NCBI GenBank assembly: GCA_945859605.1
Contig: OX243822.1
Span: 25,551,685-25,615,684 of the forward strand
DNA: 64,000 nt
DNA from: Lumbricus rubellus
Lineage: Eukaryota; Annelida; Clitellata; Crassiclitellata; Lumbricidae
Reading direction: 5' to 3'
Numbering within the stretch: the stretch's first letter is position 1; each line of letters begins with the position of its first letter. The notes beneath the pieces were generated by a model, which made no database searches, was not told the DNA's origin, and was given only the letters and a program-made list of their open reading frames with translations. Shown here piece after piece: positions 11,320 to 22,500 of this stretch. Position numbers and translations under genes: made by a program.

Positions 11320-11720
11320 TCTTTTGAGCCATTCGATCTGCAACAAAAGCTATTGGATATCGTTGTTTACTTTTCACCAAACAGCATACATCGACTTCAT
11401 ACCTCGTAGTACCATGCATGTGGGCGGTTACCATAGCTCAGAAAACCACGCAAAAGACGAAATTGGTTAAATTGATTTATACAAAATAAAGGTGCTTACA
11501 CTTAACGAGCTCATCAGGTTTCATACCCGAACAACTTGTAATCAAAGCGCAAGGAATCATTATTTAATTCAACTATTGACTTGTGTTGTTTTTTCCTCGC
11601 AAATGGCAATCGATGACACGAGCGAAGCCTTTGCTTCGGGGGCCTTTAACTAATTAGCATTCATGTATTTGATAAGTAAGTGGCGCGTCACTTACTTAAT
11701 AATAAAATATTATGTGAGGT

Positions 11721-12065
11721 CAGTGGCGAGGCAGGAATTTATGATGGGGCAGGTTTTTTTAGCGTGCAGTTGTAGTACACAAAATGTGCAGTTTCTAAAT
11801 GGTTTTGTTCAGAAGCACTTGTGTGCACTTAAAACTAGTAAATAAGTCTTTGTCCTCCGGTTGGAAATAATTTACCACGAATGATGGGAAATGAAATGGT
11901 TGTGCAGTTTTATAAAAGTATTTAAAACAGTCCTGTGATGGGGGTTATGGCCGGATGCTTGTTTTTTCTTATATAAGGGGACAAATAACCTTTAAAAAAG
12001 TTTTTCCTAAGCCAATGGAATGGTTTAACACCCCCCCCCAAACTACCCCTTGTCAACGCCACCTG
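11721..12065. mobile_element. hAT-like MITE (imperfect ends)
   Basis: The left end CAGTGGCGAGG and right end AACGCCACCTG are imperfect inverted repeats flanked by TGTGAGGT and CGTGAGGT, an 8-bp duplication with one mismatch. Its interior words GTGCAGTTGTAGTACAC and GTGCAGTTTCTAAATGG recur inverted in the element at 36273-36467, so both belong to one family. Confidence 0.6.
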
Positions 12066-12147
12066 CGTGAGGTCGCTGGTCCGAAACAGAGAACTTAGAA
12101 GGCTCTGGTCCTAGCTATCCTGAAACTTCAGACCTCTCTCAACTCGC

Positions 12148-12199
12148 ATTCTGCGAGTAAATGAGCTGCCACCGGATGCCTGTGTAGTGGAAAATGTCT
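12148..12199 (+). pseudogene. Inverted partial copy of an AAGAB exon
   Basis: The plus strand carries CTGCGAGTAAATGAGCTGCC and, further on, GTGGAAAATGT, nearly matching the start of the AAGAB exon at 10548-10738, which is read on the minus strand. About 50 bp are shared and the copied stretch keeps the reading frame (ILRVNELP then ACVVENV). Similarity stops abruptly before the YPW motif. This could be a duplicated fragment or an exon of a diverged paralogue. Confidence 0.7.
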
Positions 12200-12877
12200 T
12201 TTTGCTCCAGCCAAATACTCACGACTAATGATCGACTGCTCTTAAGCTCTATCCTTGTCTCATCAACTTTTGACAGAAGCCAAATATTACATAAACATAT
12301 TCTGTTTTACTTTGCGGGTGATGCAAAGTGACGGTAAAATAATACTAAATTGGTATAAATTTGTATTTGGGAACAGGTTAGACGAATGCAAAGAGGGAGA
12401 GAGAAGGAAAGGGAAGAGTAGACTCCTATAATAGTCAACGGAGAAAAATTTATGCTCATGCACAAGCCTTCAAAAGAATGGATTTTGCACTTTTAGACAG
12501 CAGGTCATTTATTCCCACTGTAGCATAAAACGCAAATTAACATTAAATTAAAATTAATGACAAATAAAATGTGGAAATTTTCTTCCATCCGTTCCTAAAT
12601 TTTTAAACCTGTGAAATCGGTTTTGATGAGCAAATAACAGATAAGACAACTTTATTGTTACACTTGCATTTTATTTAAAATCCATCATTGCAATAACCAT
12701 ACACAACCCAGAGAGTGATTTCAATATCCTAGCGGATTGATAAAACTTAATCTCTTTCAACTCAACCTCTGACTAACTGACAGTGGTTGTCTAATAATAT
12801 ACATCTTTTTTTCTGTCAGTGGTTGTCTGATAATGTACATCTATTTTCTTTCTGTACAAAAATTGATAAACTATCGA

Positions 12878-13495
12878 AGACATCACCTGGTCACCTGGTG
12901 CCGTCAGCTACTGGAGCTCTGGCGAAAGCCCTGGTGCATCTTCTCCAGTTGATCCTCTCCCTAGTCGCCTCTCTTAGTTCCTCCAGTCTCATGCCAGACT
13001 TTTCCTGTACTTCATCCAACCATTTCTTCCTTGGTCTTCCGCATCTTCTCCGTCCCTCACCGCATGCCGTCATCAGCTCCTTTTCCAAACCATTAGATCT
13101 CATCACATGGCCGAAGTAGCTCAATTTCCTCCAAGTTGCTGTTTGCTGCAGTGTCTCCTCCCTCTCTATTCCGAGCTCCTCTCGCACCGATTCGTTAGTT
13201 CTCTTCTCCGTCCATGAAATCCTTAGCATCTTTCTCCAAATCCACATCTCACACGCGTTGATTTTCTTTTCCATATCCCGTGTCTTTGTCCATGTCTCGC
13301 ATCCATATAGGACGACTGGGAAGATCAGTGCTCTTACCAGTCTTTTCTTTGTTTCCCTGCTCACGTATTTGTCCTTCCAAATCTTTTCCAGACCGTTCAT
13401 TGCCGTTTTCCCCATCGAAGACATAGTTTCTCAAAACAGTCCAAGTAATCTGGGAATTACTTCCCAGAAACAAAGAGTCATTATCAATGTAGATG
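12878..13495 (-). pseudogene. LINE endonuclease-reverse transcriptase, C-terminal fragment
   Basis: An open frame of 177 codons (13424-12891) reads as the post-RT C-terminal part of a non-LTR retrotransposon: VVLYGCETWT, CEMWIWRKMLRISWTEKR, YFGHVMR, GRPRKKWLDEV and INWRRCTRAFA. A second frame upstream (FLGSNSQITW) points to a frameshift near 13430. The catalytic RT domain is missing. It lies just 3' of the SON stop codon, in the same orientation, so it may form part of the SON 3' UTR. Confidence 0.8.
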
Positions 13496-13500
13496 AATCA

Positions 13501-16500
13501 TCAGCTTCTTGGCAGCAGGCCAAGTTGCTGAAGGCAGACGGTGGCGGCCTCTAGCTTTGCCGTTTTCTTCGTTGAGCTGGGCGTCAGTGGAACATATTCA
13601 ACGTTGTTCACCTCAACCTGATCCAAAGAAAAAAGCATTAATTAAAAAATTACAAATTCATCAGAAAAAATGCAGCAATGGGGCTGGAGGGAAATACACA
13701 GCAGCAGAGAATAACAATGACGATTTCTATGGCGCCGTAACACAGAGTTACAAGGGCACCTAAGAAAGAATGCCTCTAAACTATTATTTTGTATAGACTA
13801 ATTTGTATTTATTTTGCTGGCACCCCAGGTAAAAACAGCTCAATCATGCTCTAAGAAACTAGGAACAGATGTGCAATCAAGCGTGGAGAACACACGGTCT
13901 TCGTCCCACGGTGTGGTGCAAAGCTGCCTCTAAAAGTATTGGCACTAAAATTCTATACATGCAAATAGAAAGTCTCTGGAAGAGGTAAGCCTTTGGATTG
14001 CCAGCAACAGTGGAATTATGGCGGCCCATTATTTAGTATCATCATTAGTATTGACCTGAAAATGGTATGTGGAAATTTCCCTAAGCATGACTGCCAATAA
14101 TATTGATCTTTTGCTTGTTTGTATGCGCACTTGTTATAGCGCCTCCTCCAGCTCTCAATCGCTACTCAGAGGCGCTCACGACTACAGCGCGGACACTGCA
14201 TCAAAGTTTCACACCAAAGCGCTGCGCAACTGCGAGTGAAGGACTTGCCCAAGGTCCTTACGCAGCGACTTGAGGTGGATTCGAACCTCGAACCTTCCGG
14301 CTTCAAGGCAGCGACGCCACCACTACACAACCGTGCCCCAAAAAGTCTGTCCATTACAATGTAAATGCCAGAGAACTGGCCAGCCTAGATTAGGTTTTTA
14401 AAGCTCTTCCGAAAGACGATGGCAGATGTGTGCATCGAAGTGCAAACCTTGAATCGGAATGTCCTGCTGTGTGAAGGTCCCGTCTCTTCCATGAGGATGA
14501 AGTTCGGCATGTTCCACTTCCTCTTCGTACAGATCTCGTTCAGAGCCGATACCGGGTGCTTACCTGAAACATATCTTCCCACGTTCAACAATCAATTAAT
14601 CAATCACATATATCAGTGGTTTCCAACCTTTTTGGACTTTAGGGCCACGTTTTTCTAAGTTGGAGGACATGAGGGTCACTTTTTCTTAGTTGAAGGACAT
14701 TAGGGGGCCCACAAGGCTAAAATTTAATTAACCAAAAGCATTAAAAAATTAACAGCTATCACAGAAATGAAAAACAACAAGGCGGAAGGAATCGATAACA
14801 TACCAGTAGAAATATTAAAGGAATTGGGAGAAAAGGCAATGAACGAAATGATCCAAATCTGTCAGGAGATCTACAAAACTGGAATGTGGCCGGACGACTT
14901 TCTGCAGACAATACTGATACCATTAAAGAAAAAGGCGAATGCAGTAAGATGCGAAGAATACCGTACGATAAGCTTGCTGACCCATGATTCGAAGGTGCTG
15001 CTGAGGGTACTGACAAGGAGACTGCAGGCAAAAGCGGAGGCAGACGGGTGTCTTGGGGACGATCAATTCGGATTCAGAAAGAGCAGAGGAATGAGAGACG
15101 CCATCGGAGCTTTGAGAATGCTGACAGAAAGAAGTCTGGAGAACAACCAAGAAGTGTACATATGCTTTGTGGATTACGAGAAGGCGTTCGACAGGGTAGA
15201 CTGGAGGAAGCTAATGACAATCCTGAGAAAGATGGGTGTGGACTGGAGAGATAGAAGGTTAATAGGAAACCTGTATATGGAACAGAGGATAAGAGTGAGG
15301 ATAGAGGGGGAACTATCGGAACCGGAAAAAATAGGAAGGGGTGTGAGGCAGGGGTGTCCACTCTCACCCATACTATTCAATCTTTACATCGAAGAGTTGA
15401 TACGGGAAGCACTACAGGACACGGAAGAAGGAATAAAGGTTGGAGGAAAGATAAAGGGCGCTAAGATTTGCGGACGACCAGGCAATGCTGGCAAGCACAG
15501 AAGAGAATCTACAACACATAATGGATGAACTAAATAGAACCAGCAAAGAATATGGGATGAAGATAAACATCAAAAAGACGAAGATAATGAGAATAAGTAG
15601 AGAAGCAAAAGGGGAAAAGAATATGAAAATAACAATCAATGGAGAAGAAGTGGAGCAAGTCACTGAATTTTGCTATCTAGGAAGCCTGATATCAGAAGAT
15701 GCGAAGTGCCACAAAGAAATCAAGAAAAGGATAGCAATGGGGAAAGAAGCGTTCACGAAAAGGAAAGAGGTACTGAAAGGAGGAATGAGTCGAGACATCA
15801 AGAAAAGAATGGTCAAGGCACTGATCTGGACCGTCACACTGTACGGAGCAGAGACCTGGACGATGAGAAAGGAGGATGTCAAACGAATAGAAGCGTTCGA
15901 GATGTGGATATGGAGAAGGATGGAAAGGATCAGCTGGACAGAACATAAATCAAATGAAGAAGTACTGAAGAAGGTGGAAGAGGAAAGATCCTTGATGAAT
16001 ACAATTAGAACAAGGCAGAGGAACTGGATAGGACATGTACTGAGAGGCAACTCCTTGCAAAGAGACATAGTGGAGGGTAAAATGGAGGGGAAGAGGGGAA
16101 GAGGAAGACCTAGGGAAAAGTTCTTGGATTGGATGATGGAGGATGGATATGGAAAACTCAAAGAAAAAGCACAACATTGAGAAGAGTGGCGTCGTTGGGC
16201 ATCTGGACCTGCCGAGAGGCAGCTTACCTAAAGAAGAAGAAGAGATTAAAAAATTATATTTTATTAAAATAGAATGTTTGATGGTATTTATAGACGTCGA
16301 AATAAAATAATTTGTAATAAAAAATAATTATGTCTTCCATCCTGTCCAAATTGTCATACTTTCAAAATATATTTTGATAGTTCTTTTAGAGATGAGGGCC
16401 ATTTTTGGAGGCCTGGCGGGCCACTTTTGGCCCGCAGGCCACAAGTTGGGAACAGCTGACATATATCATGTATTCTAAGGATAATATCTATATCGGTAGA

Positions 16501-19500
16501 TATGACCAACAGCAAAAAATAAAATCTAACGAAATAAAAATAAAAAAGCAATAACTGAAGAAGTAATAATAAAATGCAATAATAATTAATTATAATAAGA
16601 ACAGTCAAAGTAAAATAGTTACAATAGCACTTGAAGTAAACCGACCAGAAAAGTCGAATCGAATTGGTGTAGCGGCAACCATTCCAGGATGGCCTCTCCT
16701 TCCGTTTTCTTCCTCGGCCATCAATCCTGAAGATGGTAGTATCACATGGTCAACATTATCACATGGTCAACATTATCACATGGTCAACATTATCACATCG
16801 TCAACATTATCACATCGTCAACATTATCACATGGTCAACATTATCACATCGTCAACATTATCACATCGTCAACATTATCACATCATCTCACAGCATGACT
16901 ATTCAGACTACTCCAGGGGGAAAACTACCCTCAAATGGAAATCACAAGCGAAAGGTTCCATTAAATTGGGCTTTTGAGATGTGCTTCATAGACAAAACAA
17001 GTGCTTTGGAAATCTGCCAAACGTTTTATAAGAATTACCTGAATACATTCATGTATCTGGCTATTTATCGTAGTCATGAATTCATATACTGCCTTGCTTG
17101 GGCAAAAGGAAGCAAGTCCTGCTTATTTTGCAGGACTTGCTTCCTTTTGCCAAAGCAGGGCAGTATAGTGCCAGTGCCATTTTAAGAGAAACTCCTCAGA
17201 GGTGATCCAGACCCATAGGTGCAATCACGTCCTAAAAGTTGGGGGGGGGACCATAATGAATCACATACTAAAAGTTGGGGGACCATAATAATAAAGTTAG
17301 GGTAGCACTCAAAAGTTGGGGGAACGCGTCCCGTGGGTCCCATAGGGTGGTTGCGTCTATGTCCAGACCTGACAAAACCAAACCACAATGAAAAAAAGGT
17401 TTTCAAACCCTTGTGGAAAAGAGACAAAGAAAGACAATTTTAAGAAAGAAGTTCGTTACAGAGACTGCTTGGTAATTTATTCCAGAAAGATGGACCGACC
17501 ATAGTGCCGCTTTTATGCAGCACTGTAGAAGCTTGTGCCATAGGGAAAACCACGTCACCTTGTGTAGCAGAGCAAAGGAATCTGCAAAGCTGCCTAAGAT
17601 AAATCGGGGCCTGGCCTCCCAAAATTTTTTGCATGATCATTATATATAATTTGGTATGAGCACTTGCTATAGCGCCCCTTAAAGCTCTCTCTTCTCAGAG
17701 GCGCTCCCGAATGCAGAGCGGACACTGCATCAGAGTTTCATGCCGAAGCGCTGAGCAATTGTGAGCGAAGGACTTGCCCAAGGTCCTTACGCAGTGAGGT
17801 GGATTCGAACCTTGAACCTTCCGGCTTCAAGGCAACGACGCCACCACTACACCACCGTGCCCCACAAATATATACAACTTTTTAAGACACTAGATCCAGA
17901 AAGAAGTAGTCACACGTGCGTACCCTTTCTGTCCATTTTGATGTCGACCATGAGTGGTAGCTTCATTCCTTCGTTGTTCTTCCCCAATCCCTCACCCTCT
18001 TTCCAACCCATCCGTTGAAGCATCAACTTTCCAATACCACTATCGATCGGAGGTGCCTTCGTAAACGTATCCTGAACGAATACAAACGATGCAAGACAAT
18101 TAACAAACTCGTCGTAACTTCTATAGCGCCATTATCTTTACCGTTCATTCCACAACTGGTTTAAGACTGAAGAACAAGCCATTGAAAGACTGTCAAAACA
18201 AGATCTGGAAATAGCATTTTTGGACCAAATGAGAAAGAATAGGAAACATACTATGAGTGAGAGAAGACTCCCTTCTGAGAGTTATCATCATTGAAGGAAA
18301 AATTAAGGGAAGAAGAGGAAGATACAGACCAATGTTGTTGGTCTGAATGATGATGATAATGATGATGATGATGGAAGGCCACAGGAAACTGAGGGAGAAG
18401 GCTGAATATCGAGAAGTGTGGTGCCATTGGACATTTGAACACGCCCCAGGGCAGAGAACTGTGAAGAAAAAGCCAGAATACTAGATAGGGTCTTCTACTA
18501 AATAAGCTTCGTTTAAATTACATGCAGCATCCGATCATTCAACCATCCAAGCCTGTTACCAACTGCAAAACTTAGCAATATAAAACAATAAAAGCTAGAA
18601 TAACAATCACAATAAAGAGACAAACATCAAACTTGAATAAGACAATAAGGCTGGCGATGTTTTACTCAAGTCAGGGCACAGTTGTGCCTGGACAATGGAC
18701 ATACTTACGAAGCGCTGGTGCCAGCGCTGGTCGAAAGGAAGAGGAGCAGAAGCGACCTCAATTACTCGACCTCAGCTGACCTGTATCTATGCGGAAGACA
18801 GGCAAACGTTACAACCACTGTTTGCTACGTAACGTAAACAAGAAATGGATGTGATTTCGCTTCTTAAACATAACAGGCGTACAATTTTCTGAATTTTTGC
18901 TTTTTGAGCGTACAATTTCGCACCATAAAAGGTATTTTTTGTGCCAGACTGCGTGATCAAATTTTGAATGGTAAAAATGCGTAGTCTATGGCTCCATAAG
19001 CAAAAGCAAATACTTCTGCAATGGAAGCAGCCATCGATCAATATTTAAACATTAATTTAAATATTGATCGATGGCTGCTTCCATTGCAGAAGTATTTGCT
19101 TTTGCTTATGGAGCCATAGACTACGCATTTTTACCACTATTTGAATTAATGTTTAAATCGATGTTTGGATCAATGTTTGGATTAACGTTTTGGATCAATG
19201 TTTGGATTAACGTTTTGGATCAATGTTTGGAGTAACGTTTTGGATCAATGTTTGGATTAACGTTTTGGATCAATGTTTGGATTAACGTTTTGGATCAATG
19301 TTTGGATTAATGTTTTGGATCAATGTTTGGATTAATGTTTTGGATCAATGTTTGGATCAATGTTTGAATCAGAGTTCAGATCTATGTTTGGGTCAACGCT
19401 TGAATAACCTCATAGATCAATGTCTGGATCAATGTTTGGATCAATGTTTGAATCAGAGTTCAGATCTATGTTTGGGTCAACGCTTGAATAACCTCATAGA

Positions 19501-22500
19501 TCAATGTCTGGATCAATGTTTGGAATGATGTTCAGATGTTTGGTGCTCAATGTTTGGCTCATCCCCTGACCGTACAGTGATCGTAACGTTCGCTCTCATC
19601 ACATCGAACTGTGTCGATTGCCAACCGGTGACACGCACCCACTCTCCCCCATCCATCCAACTGCAAAGAAAACGAGAATCAATCGGACGTGAGAATCATA
19701 AGGTTCGCTCGACTGATGCTCTTCACGACGACGGAAGACCATCACACGACCTTATGAAACTCACCTCCGAGCGCTCACGGTCGACCAACCGACACAGCTC
19801 TCGGTCACGCTACAAGGAATCACTCGCAAGCGCTCGTGACATCCTCTGCCGAGATCGGTCCCGAAATCAGGTCTCAAGTTCGGGTCTCGAAGACCGGTCT
19901 CGAGGTCGGGTCTCAAAGACCGGTCTTGAGGTTGGGTCTCGAAGACCGGTCTTGAGGTTGGGTCTCGAAGACCGGTCTCGGCAGAGATTGTCACACGCCG
20001 GTCGCTCGTTTTCAGTCGCTGATGTCAAGTGTCTGCCGAGACGAGAAGAAGACTGCGTTGATCCTAAAATGAGAAGAACACAGAAACAACGCAGGGCGAC
20101 ACCACACGTCCGTCAAACACAGGTGCCAGCACGAACATAATTGTGAGGATCTCACTTCGGATGGCCCCCCACCCCTCCATATGCAAGGCCATATTTGAGG
20201 AAAGTTCATTATGAGCCTTGTTAACAAGGGTCCTTAAAAAGGCAACTTACACAAGGCTCTCATTAACCCTTTACCCGTTTGCCCCCAGAATATCCAGTGA
20301 AAACTTAACGGGAAAAATGAACGGGTAAAGGGTTAAATGACCAAATTAGCGAGACCACCATTAGCAATTTCCATCGAAGTATCGAAATCAGGCGTGTGCA
20401 TGTAGAACAGCAGATATTCAAGAACACCCATTCAGATAAACAATTCCATTGTTCACTTAAGTTATAAAAAAATCGGATACTGCCCGCTGACATCGTCTGT
20501 CCATTCGACAGCTCTCTCCACCCCCTAAAACTTTTACCAACTTTCAGAGAAGACCCTGCCCTATAAAATTCATTTCCCTGCGGGCGTATGGCACCTGCGA
20601 TGAAGACCATGTGGGCGCCCCCAAAGACCTGCATGCCCCGTGGTGTACGCACCTTCTTCACCCATGCCTGGTTACGCGGATTGTGGTTAAAGATGTCCTT
20701 CTGAGACAGAGTGTTCAACCCAGTTGTACCGATGAACTGACCGGGGAGCTGCTTGGAGGCCGCCCACTGCTGCATCTGCAACACAAACAACCAGAGATCA
20801 ATGTTGGATTTGATTTGCTTGTTTATTGCACACACACAATTCAAACAGAATAAACATGATTCAATAAACAGAGTGCAAAAGAAATCAGGAAAAGACTTAA
20901 ATACAACCCTGATCCCTAGCTCCAAGACTATTTATATGGTGCAAGTTAGTAATAATACTTAATTAATTAATTAGAACATAACTGAAAGTAACAGAGATAA
21001 ACATACAATGCAATAATAATAATAACAAAGCTAAGATTATAATATTAACCCTCAGGCTACCAAGCTTTTTTTGTAACACTGACTACCAAGGGGGGGGTGG
21101 TTACCCCCCCCTGGATTTTGGGTTTGGTTTGAGATATCATAACTTGTAATACACCTATGGATTCAGCATTCATTTCTGCACAAAATGGTATATTTAGGTT
21201 TAAAATATATGAAAGCACCCCGAAATTATGAATTTTTTACCGTAGGCACCCGTCGATTCCACAAAATGTATACTTTCGCATGAGCAAAATATTAGATTCT
21301 GTGTGTTTTTAACATAATTTATTTAATTAAAAATAGTTTACATATAATAAAGTCCAATATTCAACTATAAAAACTAGTAATAAGTTAGTTTTAGTTACAA
21401 TAAAAAGAGAAAAAACATGTAAAACATGCTGAAAAACGTTTACGCAGACTTATCGGTTTGCGTTGTAAAAAAACACAACATTTTCACACATTAAAATTTA
21501 TTTTGAGCACTTCCGGTCATCAAATGTCAAAATAATTGGTATAAAAAATAGCCCTAAATGCCCTCTATAGAATGACATAATTTATTTCTCTTAAAAAATA
21601 AATGAAGAATAATTTTTAATAGGAAAAACATGAAAATTTTATGAAAATAAAATACCTTTATTTATATTTTAATTTATTTTGAGCACTTCCGGTTGTCCAA
21701 AGACCACTCACTGAGCATGGAAATGTAGCCCCACATTCCCTCTACAGAATGGTGTAATTGGTGTCTCTTCATGTCAAAGGACGGATAAGATACAGCCGAT
21801 AATCTAAGGGGGGTGGTATCCACCCCCCCTGGTGCCTCGGGTATATCGGGTATAACTTTTGAATGGTATGGTATATCATCACACATTTTAGCTCAAAATG
21901 TGTGCAAATTAATCCTCTACAGCTACCTAAAACGACAAAATTTTATTCCTAACGAAAAAAGTTTGATTTGGGAAAAACCTAGGGGGGGGGGGGGTGGATA
22001 CCACCCCCCCTGGTAGCCCGAGGGTTAAATAATAATAAAATAAGTAAGTAATAATACTAAGAAATTATTTATAATAATAATAATAATAATAAATATTAGG
22101 AACAACCTATTATTGCAGCAGTAAATCATCACAGACTACCAAAAATTTGAGACAACAGAAACAACATAATAAACAGGATCAGTAATTGGATTGAAGGTTC
22201 ATAAATTTAACTACCGGTATTTAAGTAATGTCTAGCGCCATGCCACAATAAAGGCCATTGTCATCCTCATTTATTTACATCTAAGATTGGCACATGCACT
22301 TGGCACCATTGGTTCCGGTTGGATGAAAGGTGCTACCTACCTGCTGCTGAGCCTTGAAGACATTGCCAAGAGCCTGGACATCGTGTGGATTGGTCTGCAG
22401 CTTCCTCAGAGCGCTCAGTCGCTCGGATACCACCTGACCAACGTCAATCTGCTGCAAATAATAAACGCACGGTAAATTAATAAACTAATTAACTGCAGTG

